Shown here: in pieces, positions 1 through 11,490 of the stretch
Layout of the letters: each line of letters opens with the position of its first letter
How positions within the stretch are numbered: the first letter of the stretch is position 1
NCBI RefSeq assembly: GCF_000002235.5
Contig: NW_022145605.1
Location: 35,680,579 to 35,744,578 of the forward strand
DNA from: Strongylocentrotus purpuratus
Lineage: Eukaryota > Echinodermata > Echinoidea > Camarodonta > Strongylocentrotidae
DNA length: 64,000 nt
Direction: 5' to 3'
Program-made: the position numbers and the translations under genes
Notes under the pieces: model-generated
Databases searched by the model: none
The model's input: only the letters and a program-made list of their open reading frames with translations
What the model was told of the DNA's origin: nothing

Positions 1-269
1 GGACCACAGACACACCAACGAGTCCGATATAAAACTGACAACAGACCGATCAACAAAAATACATTACCCTGAATGGCCTAGAATCGGTCGATTTGGAGTT
101 GATGAGGAGTCGGTTTAGCGGTGTGACGGAGGCAGGACCACAGACACACCAACGAGTCCGATATAAAACTGACAACAGACCGATCAAAAAACATTATATT
201 GCCCTGAATGGCCTAAAATCGGTCGATTTGGACTTGATGTGGAGTCGGATTAGGGGTGTGACTGAGGCA
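1..269. repeat. Tandem repeat, ~134 bp unit, cut by window start
   Basis: The sequence beginning GGACCACAGACACACCAACG at position 1 recurs at 135. Both copies continue through a shared ATCGGTCGATTTGGA block to an ending of the form GTGTGACNGAGGCA. The two visible copies are close to 90% alike and differ by substitutions and a short indel. The array very probably continues to the left of the window. The small open frame over it (93-317) simply follows the repeat and is not taken as a gene. Confidence 0.8.
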
Positions 270-2154
270 TATCGGAATCCTCGACCTCGAGACTATATGC
301 CCTGCATTAAATATTAAGCGTTAATGAGAAGGGTGAGTTCCTGTAAAGGTGGAAAATGATGTCGAGCTCTCTCATTCTCTTGTTATACCTATATGGGAGG
401 ATATAAATATTGCAATGTGTTATTCTAGAAGTACTCTCATGTTTCAAATAGCAATATTTTACGACCTCCACTAAATAATGATATTACATTTTTATGCAAT
501 TCTGTATACCCTTATTTATGTCCAGTTCCTTTAATTGTGATTTCTTTAAGGCTAGACTTCGTCAGTTTGTCAGAATTCTGTGATATTAAAACAGCACAAT
601 GCACCAATCTTTCTGTTTACTACAATGCATTCAGAACACTTAATCATATTAATTATTCGCAATCAATGAGCAGTACTCAACATTGACTTTACCTTAATTT
701 TTTTTTTTCAATTTAAGAAAACAAAATGTTTATGTGTTATATCATTACTTATTTGTGAAAAATTATCTCTTTATAAGCGTAAGGTTATGAAGAATGCTTA
801 AATTTCATGAGACAGGAATTTTTTTTTTTAGAATGCGATGTATAAAAAGTCATACTGTTTTGTTGAAGTTGTGTTTAGTGATAGCGTTAGGATCCACTTT
901 GGAAAAGCCGACTTCCACAAGAATCTGCCCGACTTTTAATGACGCGCATGATAGATGGAAGAAACCATAGGTATGGACACCGAATTCAATCAAAATGAAC
1001 GAGCAATCTATATCTTGATTGAAGCTTGCCACCCCTACTTTCCTTCAAAACCACGTGATGTTTTTATTTTCTTTAGAATCGTGATGCTGTCACCATGCAT
1101 CGTAGTCCTAATATAGCTAGAAAGGCCCCAACATGACGGGCTTGGATGATGCTAATATAAGGTCATTATTCTCCGTCATGTCATAGGGACTCTAGTCTGC
1201 GCCCACAACGGAATCATGTGCGCGTGGTTTCCCAGTTGAGAAACTCTCTTGTGTGCTACCCCATCCTTAACCACCGTTTTCGGGAGAAGGGGATGGGGGC
1301 AGAGGAAGGGGGTCCTACACCCTAAATGAGAACATAATGGTTGGCTAATACCTAAGTGCATGGGGGAATGTGATACTTTCGAGCAGTGGGAGCACATCCT
1401 AATTTGCGAGAACTCTTATTGCTTAGATTATTAATTTTTGACAAGTTAATGTACCCCCCCCCCCCACCCCCAATTAAAATCGTATAGCGACATCTCTGAA
1501 GGTCCTACTAAAGATTCACGTTTTCCCTCACTTGTAAGGCGGGCACGCAACTCTTGTAGCGATGAACTCCAAATTGGCAGCAGATAGCTCGTAGGTTATG
1601 TACAATATTAAAGGTATTGCATCCAGTGCAAATCTTTAAAATAATCTAAGATTTGACATGGATCGATCAGAATCACTGGTTGGCTGCAGAAGCCCAAGTG
1701 TATTACGCTTGTCGCCTATTGTAGTATATTACTTTTTGTGCTGCCAAAAACTCAAATCTATAGAAGTCTACAGAATGTAAAGAAATATCAGCTTCTAATT
1801 CTTATGCTGGAAGGGGAGGGGGGGGGGGGACTCTTTAGCAATATTTTCTGCCATATTCCAGTGTACAATTCTATAGTTTTAGGCCTTTAAACAGATATAG
1901 TGCATGGTCAACTACCTAAAAATGCCCATGCTAACAAACATGACACACTAGAAGCGTCACACTACAATTATGGAAGTAAAGGACACACAATTGACGCCGA
2001 GCAAAATTATTGTTCCATGAGCATTATGTCGTTCAACACTAATCCACAGCACCAACGGTCTTTGGCATGCAGATATTATAATCTACTTTGTCACTGCTTA
2101 CCCGGGAGAGAATGGGTTTCTTGGAAGATTTCCTAAAGTCAGTGGCCCAAATTC
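270..2154. other. Unannotated AT-rich sequence
   Basis: I see no exon, RNA gene or clear element here. There are short poly-T runs near 700 and 820, a C run near 1447-1460 and a G run near 1817-1830. Open frames are short and without family resemblance. Confidence 0.4.
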
Positions 2155-2287
2155 ACAAAGGAGGTTTGTAGACAAACCTAGGTTTATGTGCGTCATAAGA
2201 CGCGTTTTGACGCGTTTCAGACCAAGGTTCAGACAAACCTTGGTTTGAAACGCGTCAAAAACGCGTCATGCCGACAAACCTCCTTTG
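2155..2287. mobile_element. Small hairpin (MITE-like) element
   Basis: The ends are an inverted repeat: CAAAGGAGGTTTGT at 2156-2169 and ACAAACCTCCTTTG at 2274-2287. Inside lies a second, longer inverted repeat, 2205-2227 against 2238-2260, whose arms run TTTTGACGCGTTTC..CCAAGG. The whole 133 bp can therefore fold into one long hairpin. There is no coding capacity. This shape fits a non-autonomous DNA transposon; I cannot name the family, and no target duplication is obvious. Confidence 0.65.
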
Positions 2288-3506
2288 CCATTGCCATCGC
2301 TCTATCCATGCGTGTATGCGAACGATACAAGAAGGTAGAAATAGTCCCGAAGCATGGAGATGGTGCATGTTGGGTGTGGCCTTAATATCCAGTGGATAGT
2401 GGTAGTAACAATAATCTCATTGTAAAAGCGCATTACTCCCGAAATGGGCTTTAAAAATCAACATTTTATTATCGCAGTGGCATTTTTGAAAAACGGTAAA
2501 TGGATTTTCGATAGTTTATTGTTAAAGACACACACGATTATTTTTGTTGTAATAAATCATTTAAATTTGTGAAATTTGGATTGTCTGTCATTGACCTTTC
2601 GCCATCGAAAATAAAAGTTTTAAACTTCTGGTGATAATTGTAGAGGAAATTTAACTACTATTTGATTTGAATGAATTATTTTGAAAATTAAATCATCGAC
2701 TTTACATGAACTGACACGATTAACAAATAGTACGGTTCCGAACATCAAGTTATAATACCAAATCCAAGACATGTCAAACTAAATATGTGTCATTTGCTCT
2801 CAGAAACCAGAAATCAAGATGGCCGTCCAATATAATTTTGATGTAATTTTCAGGAGTCCTAAATGAAAATGAATATGATAATGATTATACTATTTGTTTT
2901 CGATGATGCTTAGATACAGGACTTTATGATTGAGGGATGAGGGTTCTCCTTCTCCAATAAAGGTCATTATGCGGTAATGAAATTCCATCGGTTCAAAAGT
3001 GAAATGACACTGACAAATTGAGTAGTACAAGGTGTCTCAAATCCGTATCCATTTTTTTAAAAATCGGATCACAGTCCTTTTTTTAATATTCTATTCGATC
3101 GTTACTGACTGGAATGAAGTCATATTATTACGAGAATAACAATATATTGAACAAGAATTATAAAAAAAATCACAAAAATCTGATTATATTTCTAAATTTT
3201 CTTAACTCATGATGTGTATCTTCAACGTAATAATATAAAAACCTTGAAATAATCAAAGCCACAACGTACGTTTTGGTCACTATGATAAAAGTCAGTAATG
3301 ATAAAATCATCAGGATGAGTTTAACAAGGAAATGCTTTTATTTGATACTTTGGGAATCTTGTATCCCGTCTATTGAGTTACATTTGTACTAATTTAATTA
3401 ATTTCATGTATAGATAATCCGTTGCAAAGAGATTTATTACCTGCATCGGCCACAAATATTTGTGAAATCTCCCGCCTACTTTGATAATTTTTTTGACTAC
3501 ATTAAC
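2288..3506. other. Unannotated AT-rich sequence
   Basis: No coding or structural signal was recognised. The sequence is strongly AT-rich, with small open frames only. Confidence 0.4.
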
Positions 3507-3721
3507 AAGTTGCAGCATGTTTGTTTTTATCTGCCACAAAAGTTTTTGGCTGTGATGATTATTATCTGTGTCAAGCCATTATGTATGGAAATTATTTCTT
3601 TAATTAATTGTATATGATATATGGATGTTCTGTATATGATGAAATTTGTTTTGAAAAATAAAGAACCCTGTGGAAGGGGGAAAAAAATTATTAAAAAAAA
3701 AAAAAAAAAAAGTTGCAGCAT
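3507..3721 (+). mobile_element. Short poly(A) retrocopy with 12 bp target duplications
   Basis: AAGTTGCAGCAT is present at 3507-3518 and again at 3710-3721, immediately after an A-rich tail. The enclosed ~190 bp carry AATAAA at 3657-3662, then a GTGGAAGGGGG stretch and the long A run. Direct repeats of this length around a polyadenylated segment are the signature of LINE-driven retroposition. The body does not resemble a gene I know, so it may be a 5'-truncated LINE end or the retroposed 3' end of a host mRNA. Confidence 0.75.
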
Positions 3722-6026
3722 TTATATTTCTGCACATACTTAACTTTAGATAGGCCCAGATAGTCGTATATTTGGACATAAAAATAGTTATTTTCGTGAC
3801 ACATCCTGTACAAACACTGTGTAGACATTACCAACTTGCGGCATAATTTTACATGCCAATCTTAGCATATGATGTTTTAAGTAGTTATTTTTATGATGCA
3901 CCCTGTATAAATACTGTGCAGATGTGTACATAGATTGTATCTGCAACTAATCGAGGGTTTCTAATACAATAACGTCATTCTCCCTCCATCTCTGCCTTGG
4001 CCTGTTTGCGATTCGTTGTGTATTGAACCAAACAAGAGGAAGACACGCAGTCGCCATGATTTCCGCTATCATGGCATTGGTATTTCGCTGAACCCTGTGT
4101 GCCGGTATAGAAGTATGTATTGTCCATCATGATGGGCTCGTTTAAGTGGAGGCATCCATCAATAAGCACATTCTACAAACAAGTAGTGGAAAATGTAAAT
4201 TGTGATTAGATGTTTTAATTTCATGTCGGTTCAATCCAAGCAGAGTGACATTCAGTCACGGGGACTAGGTTGAAGTTAGAATGTTTTGTTAAAGCTTGAT
4301 TGCAATGGCGCCTTCCTTTCAGCAGACAGTTTGGTTTTAATAAATTTGTATTTTAGACGGGTATTCATTGGTCCATGTGCACAAAATCTTCTCCCTGAAA
4401 AGAGACTGTAACTCCTTCTATACCCATTTTGATTACTACAGATTTGACATTACTAAAGATAGTTTAAGCTCTTGTATCTTTGGTTTGGGGGCACCCCCTT
4501 CTAACTACATCACATTGCTCGTGAAAACCGAAGTATAACAATTCAGAGAATATTTACTCTTTTGCAAGGTTTTTTGCTAGGCTCAAAGTAATCAAGCAAC
4601 CCGGTATTTTACACAAAAAATGTTTATACCCCAATTTAACAAGAAAGAAAACTTGAACACTATAATACAAATTTAGTATGCTGGCAGAATAAACATTGCT
4701 TCATGATCTAGTATTGGTAAAATCAATGCTTGATGGTGATTGTTTTGCCTGCCTGACATGTGTATGCAAGTAAGTAACCAGGGGACTGACGGCTTTACCG
4801 TCCTCTCAGAGAGACTTGGTAATGAGGATTAATGCCTTACTGAAGGGTACGAGCACATTGATAAGGCTTCTGGTATTCAGAGACGGACGAGGGAGATGTC
4901 AGAAACGATTTTGGATACCTTCATGAATAATTCAATAATCCCGAAGAGTCACAAGTCGATGTATACACGCACATGTCAATTTTGCAAATAGCTAAAGGCA
5001 ATTGTGATTTCCTCGTTTCTCAGATTCATAATTGAAGCAAGACGATAATGTATGATGGAAAGTCTGAAGCTAGTCGAAGATAATAATTGCAGGAATATAG
5101 TGTTCTCTCGAGAAAAGATGTTCATGAGATCTAAAGTACGTTCGGTTCATGGAGCTATTGAATGGGAATTTAATGATGGTTGTCTGGTTTAATTGATATA
5201 GCAAACCATCTGATTACATGTTACATGTCATTTGTTCAATGTAGAACAACAGTGACCTCAATTTTATAATCTGTTTCTCTAAAACATGTGGAAGATTGAT
5301 TAAATCTGAATTAAAAACGAGCATTGGGCTTAACGTGACGGTGACCTTACTTCATCGTTTGAATATGGGATGATTTTTAGAATTCCACGTGACTTTACTT
5401 GCATTCTTATCAAGCACATGACGTCATATCTACTCAAGATCGGGATGTGTTAGATCTGAGAGAATAGCACGAAATAAAAAGTTACATTTCGCAATAATAT
5501 ATATAACCTGATGTAACAACTTACGGTGTATACTATGCTTTTTGATTCATTCAGTTTATACTTTGAATATAGTCATGATTAGATTTCATTTGTATAACCT
5601 TTTTCAATCTGTGTGTACCAATAGGCGTTTGAAACACTCTCCAGCACAAACTGACCTTAACAGTACCGACATGACAGACTGAAGTACGGAATGGGAATTT
5701 TAAGATTTCGACTTCGCAAATAAAAGGGGGAAAATACAAGAAAGTAATTCCGTTTGGTAATTTCCAGCTGAATTATCCTTACAAAACAAGAAGTTAAAGA
5801 AACAATACATGAATGAAATATGCCCAAGATGTTGCTGTGCACACAGGGCATTAACGTGGGTAGAAGCACTATGTGTTATCACTTGGACATGAGCCGTGAC
5901 GGTCGGCCCTACAAGTTGTCAACGACATAGTACATTCATCATATTGATAGATGGGTGTGCGTTATTGAATGTAGAGCGTGCTACTCAAAAGCAAAGGGGT
6001 GGTGACAGTGATGAGGTCCCTAGCTA
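3722..6026. other. Mostly unannotated, contains one weak exon candidate
   Basis: Apart from the candidate exon on the minus strand at 3975-4172, nothing could be assigned. There are no long inverted repeats or arrays. Confidence 0.35.
3975..4172 (-). CDS. Possible terminal exon of an unknown Cys-containing protein
   Basis: On the minus strand a possible acceptor (TTTGTAG) is followed by an open frame to a stop at 3975. The reading includes DGCLHLNEPIMMDNTYF and later YQCHDSGNHGDCVSSSC, with four cysteines. It ends in a charged tail, KQAKAEMEGE. The segment has a higher GC content than its surroundings and a balanced codon pattern, which is the only support. I do not recognise the family. It may well be chance. 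Confidence 0.13.
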   Translation of the reverse strand, partial: NVLIDGCLHLNEPIMMDNTYFYTGTQGSAKYQCHDSGNHGDCVSSSCLVQYTTNRKQAKAEMEGE

Positions 6027-6027
6027 C

Positions 6028-6219
6028 TCTTATCTCTCTCTCTCCCTCCCTCTCTTCCGCTTTCTCCTCATCTTTGTCTTCTACATTCCTTCCTCCCTCC
6101 TCCTCCCTCGGCCTCCCTCCGCTCGCGCTCTCTTTCTCTCTCTTTCTTTACCTCTCTCTCAAGATCTGCCTTTTCCCTTCTTTCCCCTCTCTATCTCTCT
6201 CTCTCTCTATCTCTCTCTC

Positions 6220-6268
<49 letters not shown>

Positions 6269-6312
6269 TTTCCTCTCGTTCTCCTTTCTGCTTATCACTG
6301 TCTCTCTACATC
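6028..6312. repeat. (CT)n-rich microsatellite tract
   Basis: This is a long imperfect CT tract with CCT interruptions, densest and nearly pure between about 6193 and 6262. The large Ser/Leu-rich open frame crossing it (5896-6789) is produced by the repeat. Confidence 0.95.
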
Positions 6313-6370
6313 TCGGTAACTTCGTTTCATTTGGTAATTTTCTCCTCCCGGTATTTTAGAGGGGCCCATA

Positions 6371-6418
6371 CTGCGGCTGCTGCTGCTGCTGCTAATACTA
6401 CTTCTTCTACTACTACTG

Positions 6419-6454
<36 letters not shown>

Positions 6455-6455
6455 G

Positions 6456-6491
<36 letters not shown>

Positions 6492-6510
6492 TACTACTAT
6501 TACTACTACA

Positions 6511-6545
<35 letters not shown>

Positions 6546-6572
6546 TACTACTACTACTTCTACTACTACTAC
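6371..6572. repeat. (CTG)n then (ACT)n trinucleotide array
   Basis: About seven CTG units (6371-6393) pass directly into roughly 55-60 ACT units with TTC, TGT, ACA and ATT interruptions. On the plus strand the ACT units read as a polythreonine run, but only inside a repeat-driven frame. Confidence 0.95.
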
Positions 6573-9500
6573 AAATAGTTATAATAATGATAATAGTATA
6601 ATGATAACAATCATAATCACATTCTTTTTTGTATGTATACTAATACAAAATAATTATACCATCAATACCAATACTAGTTTACTATTGATACTGATGATAA
6701 TGATAATTATAATCATAAAGTGCTCGCTAATGCATCACTCTGTTACGTACTGTATTAACGCATTTGGGTTTAATGCATCTTCACAATAGACGAAACAACA
6801 CGATTTGACTGATCTCTTACAATGAAACCTGACAAGAGTTGTCAAATTTGCCTCACATTTATCCAAACCCAGAAATACATTTACGTGCTGATTACCTACG
6901 TACAGGCATTCATTCCTGAGCATGATACCCAACATGACTTGCCAATTTACGGAGTAATGATCACATCCTGGGACACCTAACCTAGTTCTTCCTTCCCAAT
7001 TTCCGCCCTTTTTTCGTCTACCGGATCTGTGTTTACACCGTCTCGTCTTTTTCTGTCGTGCAATAAATCTAGGGTTTTCAGCATTGCTTAATTAACATCA
7101 TACTTTAATCCGATCTACGTGTGTGTAAGAGTATCATGCCCCTCAGTGAATGGGCTGGTGTATAGAGGGGGGACCCAGGGGCCAATTCAGGATTTGGTAA
7201 GAGGAGAGGGGCACATTTCAAGAACAACTGCAGAATGAAGGGGCCCGATTTGTGTTTGTTCTAAAGGTGTATCAGTAGGGTTTGAAAGGGGGCACTGATG
7301 GGTTGTACCTCTCCCCTGTCTGCTATAGAATGGGCCTACTAAGGAACACTGTTGTAACGTGTAATACTTGATCGATGATGAATGATAGAACAAGAAAGAA
7401 GCCACCCCATCCCCGCCCTAATGTGGATCAAGGTAGCCCCCTTTTAACGTTAACATAATCAGGGATCGTGGGATTTTGCAGTTTTCAAACACCCCTCTCT
7501 TTTCTGACAATCCTGGATCCACCTCCGAAATTGAGAACATTCAGTACGGTACATGAAAGCCTAACTTTCCTCCAATGTTTGACATGAAATGAGATCTCAC
7601 AGTACTTTTCAATTGATTAGATCCGAGGAATTAGGAAATCAGCTAGCGAGTTCTTCTGTTACCTCCCCTCTCCATGTTTTTTTTTTTTTACTTCGAGGTT
7701 TCTCGCACAGTTCCTTTTTTCAGTCCGATTCGGGATTTTTGTTGTTAAGGGGGCGTATAAACTAATTGCTTGTTATACAGGGATCATGAGCTCAAAAATA
7801 TATATATCAAGTGTCTACTAAGCCCTCCCTAAAGGTAAATTAAAAAAGGATAGGGGCGCTTGACCCCTGCACCCCTATGGATCCGAAATTACTGTTTCCT
7901 TAGTCCTCTCTTCGTTTTAGCGCCCTCATCTACATTTTGTTTCCCACATTTTCCTCACTATAAAGCCATCTACTGAAGATGTAAACACATTTGTATCAGT
8001 GTTTTTTGCATTGCCATGTTTGGATGTTTGTACAAAAGTAAATATCCGTAGGATACATATTTTTCACATCAGTTTTAAAAGCATTTAGAAACATAAAAAT
8101 AAAGTTCAATTAAAAAAAAATCGAATTAATTACCGTTCAGATGCTTTCTACGTTTCTTTGCATCTATTCACAAGAATGCTGTAACGGTTAGTGAATGCAA
8201 ATAATCGTTACATCTGTTTTTGTTGGCCTAGGGGGCAGATAAATCACTTTTAATAATATCCATCTATCCCTCCTCTGCCCTCCTCTCCATGGCTCTTGTT
8301 ACGTCTTCACCTTCGGTGGTCATTATATAATGTCCCTGTAGACTTTACAGAAAGGTTCTTATGTCGCTGAAGGTCAAGCTAATATACCAAAGGTCATGAG
8401 ACTCATTAGAACGTAGTGTCGGATTAAAAAGACCTGATAAACATGATGCAAATGCGTATTTTGTTCCATCTCTGTAGGCTTGCCATTGGTTATACAGTAA
8501 AACCTGTCTTGGACCCCCAAGTGCAACAGAAACAGTGGCCTTTCTAGACAGGTTCTAAAACATACGTCATTCTCGAGGGAGACAAAAGACATCGCCACTC
8601 TTAAAGACAGTTTTGAGTGTATTTACATTATGAATAACAAAGAGCAGACATATTATTCACAAAAATAAACTCTGATTCTAAAGATATGATAAAAAGTAAT
8701 AATAAGAGTCCTAACAATAGCTGATTTGATCTCAAAAGGCCTAAAGTCAAAGGCAACCCAGAAAACAACCCAGATTGAACAGCCGTACAGGACCCTAGTT
8801 TACGGGCTAGAATCCGATGCCCAGCCGTTACCCTCCAGGTATCCTGCCTCGACGATTTGACATTGATGTAGGGAAGTCAGGTTACAAACCAATGAGATGA
8901 ATCCAATATCTTTCATTTACAAGTCAAAACTGATCAAATGACTTTGGCATCAAGTTGCAGAGCATGCCTGACGTTTAGGGGGTACGGTGCGGGCCGGGAG
9001 GCACCCCAGACATCTCGGGGGCACCTTAAAGCTGGGATGGGATGACTGCTGTGTGTTGACACATGTAATGAGGGCAATGCAAAAATTGCTTTCTATCTTT
9101 CACCTAAATAGCAAGCAGCCGTATCGTAAGTTGATATCAGGGCCTATAGGATTGTGTAATTATAGTGGACACAATCTGGTGCGTAGGATCAGTTGGCGCT
9201 ATTGCCCTTGGAAAATAATCGATCAAGTTTTGTTCGATTCTGGAAACGCTGAATGTAGGGTCATAGAATTTAGGATAAATGCAGTGGTAGTGTTTCTCAT
9301 CAGTTCGAAATCTGAACCAAAATGTGTATCTACTTAAATCAACATTTGCCACTCTCCACCTAGGGCAGTAAATTGGTACCCGGTAGGAAGCGATTCTTTT
9401 ACTGCTTGGCTTGTGTGAGCGCATCATCTATGTTACCATATATCAGCAAGACCAATTTATACATTTATAAAGCGCACATATCCGAAATTTCCGATCAAGG

Positions 9501-9842
9501 ATCGACAATAATAAATATGCAAGTTACATTAAAAAGATATCGCAACATATAATCTACAGGTACAGAAAGATACATTTTAGATAAAGAGATGTGTTCTCAG
9601 ATGTATTTTGAATCGTTCTGTGGAGTCTAACTTCCTCAGATAAGAAAGGAGTGAGTTTCAGAGAAAGGAAGCAGCTTTTGCGGAGGGTCTGCTTGAGTAG
9701 GTAGAGGAGGATCGATTTGCAATCCTCTTCTGTGAATACATGCTTTCGACTGCATAAGAACAATTGAGGAACTGATATGATATTTTTCTAGGTAACATAC
9801 ACTCGCAAGTACAAATGCACATTATATTTTTACATTGCGTTC
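6573..9842. other. Unannotated, with an 8.5 kb inverted-repeat fragment
   Basis: Besides the short inverted repeat at 8501-8554, this stretch holds only AT-rich sequence, short homopolymers and a (TA)n patch near 7797-7808. The motif ATTCAGGATTTGG near 7186 resembles the ends of the CAGTGGCG-type elements found elsewhere, but no full element is visible. Confidence 0.35.
8501..8554. repeat. Short inverted-repeat fragment AACCTGTCT..AGACAGGTT
   Basis: AACCTGTCT at 8501-8509 pairs with AGACAGGTT at 8546-8554, around a loop containing GGACCCCCAAGTG. From memory this looks like a widespread small transposon fragment of marine invertebrates. The family was not established. Confidence 0.4.
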
Positions 9843-9957
9843 TGAAAAAAGAGAGAGGGGGAAGAATGAACGAGCGAGCGAGAAAAAAATATATATATAG
9901 AGAGAGAGAGATGGTTAGAGAAAGGGAAAGAGAGAAGGAGGTAACACAAAGAGGGGA

Positions 9958-10000
<43 letters not shown>

Positions 10001-10002
10001 AG
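9843..10002. repeat. (GA)n microsatellite tract
   Basis: An interrupted GA tract with near-pure runs around 9900-9910 and 9959-10000. The Arg/Glu-rich open frame here comes from the repeat. Confidence 0.95.
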
Positions 10003-10299
10003 GGTATTATGGAGTTATATGAATATAAAGAGGATGAATATAAAGATTAAAGAAATATAAATATGTATCTGGAGAACATGGATACGTGCCAGAATACGGA
10101 GTAGATGGACAGTTTGACAGACGTAATTGAAATGCATGCCTTTCATTTGACCGAGTAACGAAGAAGGACAGTCATATTATGCTAAATGATGATCATAATT
10201 GAATCAGACAACGACCAATCGTCGGCCATTATTTTATCTCGATGATGAATGACTCACATCATCGTGGTAGCCTAAGTTAACGTATCACTGGTTTAATAA

Positions 10300-10550
10300 G
10301 TACAGTGATCCAGTGGATAAGTCATAGGACTGTGGATCACAAGGTCCCTACCTCAGCACTTTTGGCAAGACACTAACCTTTATATTATGTCATACTTGAG
10401 CCGGGTAATTTAAATATCTTGAAGCTACACTGCCCTAGGGCAGCTACCCTGGAGAAATGAGCCCCAAGGCTCTTTGGACACTGTTGGAAGCACATAGAAA
10501 CATTGCTAAATGTAGCATGCGCTGTACAAGACCTAAGCTATGAATATGAT
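10300..10550 (+). mobile_element. tRNA-derived SINE
   Basis: The start, CAGTGGATAAGTCATAGGAC, resembles an RNA polymerase III A box region in a tRNA-like context. It is followed by GGATCACAAGGTCCCTACC, a decayed B box region, then by AGCACTTTTGGCAAGACAC. The 3' part ends with GCGCTGTACAAGACCTAAGC and a TATGAATATG stretch, like the LINE-type tail of other SINEs in this window. The B box has drifted from the GGTTCGAATCC form, so the copy is old and unlikely to be transcribed. Confidence 0.7.
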
Positions 10551-11301
10551 TTTTGATATTTCATTCATGTTAATATGCGTAAGTTAGAGTTTTGCTCCTG
10601 GACATACAAATACAAAATTTAAAAAAATTTGCTCCTGGAGTTTGATTTCGTCTTTTGATTCAGTTTCTTAAAATGTATTGAGAGGGAGATGATTCTTAAT
10701 GAAACACCAGGCGGCTAGACATTGGTAAAAATTGATTGGTTTAAATCAAGTCTAGAAGAAAGCGAGCTGGGCAATTTATGACATGCCTGTATTTTTCGTT
10801 ACTTCGATCAATTGCTTGCCTTTTATCATTTATCCATTCATCAATACATGAATATGTGCTTCATTGACGTTATCTCTTCTGAATTCCTTAATTTCATCCA
10901 GTCATTTTAGGGCTTTATATACTTCTTGATCTTGTTCAGTAGGTGGACATTCTGTTGTTTACTCATTAGATTTAATTTATTTTATTATATTTTCACATAT
11001 GTTCTCCCCCCTCAAATCCTGATTCGAAAGCAAGTCCTCTTTTGTAACCCTAGTTTAGTCCTTGCCTTTACCTTATCCGTGACAATCCCCAAGTCTCTTG
11101 TTGTCGTTAATGGTCGTTTTCCACAAATGCACGCTTGCATCATCTTCTAAATGTGTTACAATGTAGATGATTATATACCCTTGGCAAATGATTACACGGA
11201 AAATGCCCCAAATGTCATTAGAGAAACACCAAATACAATTACCTTAGTGGTACCCCGACGATACATCTATTAAAAACAGACTGACCTTAGCTGACCATTC
11301 C
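10551..11301. other. Unannotated AT-rich sequence
   Basis: No recognisable gene or element was seen. Confidence 0.4.
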
Positions 11302-11490
11302 CAGTGGCATATGTAGGAATGAGCACCAGGGGCACGTGCCACCCCCGGCCCAAAAAAAAGAAAGGGAAAAGGAGGAAGAAGAGAATAATCAAGGGGTGGT
11401 GACTTTTTTTCGGGGGAGGGCGTGTCATATAATGTTGGACTTGTGTCACCCCACCCCCTCCCCTGTCAGTGAATCCTGAATCCGCCACTG
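11302..11490. mobile_element. Small TIR element, CAGTGGCG-ended family
   Basis: The left end CAGTGGCATATGTAGGAAT is matched by the reverse complement of the right end, CAGTGGCGGATTCAGGATT. Inside are GGGGCACGTGCCACCCCC, an A/G-rich stretch and C-rich runs, with no coding capacity. ATTCC stands on both outer sides and may be a short target duplication. The host DNA on both sides contains related GGTAGCTGACCATT units, so the element seems to have landed in a small tandem repeat. A hAT-like origin is possible from the CAGTGGCGG terminus but not shown. Confidence 0.65.

Noticed and set aside
5896-6789. 297-codon frame, Ser/Leu-rich then polythreonine
   Set aside because: It is entirely shaped by the CT and ACT repeats beneath it, and has no domain.
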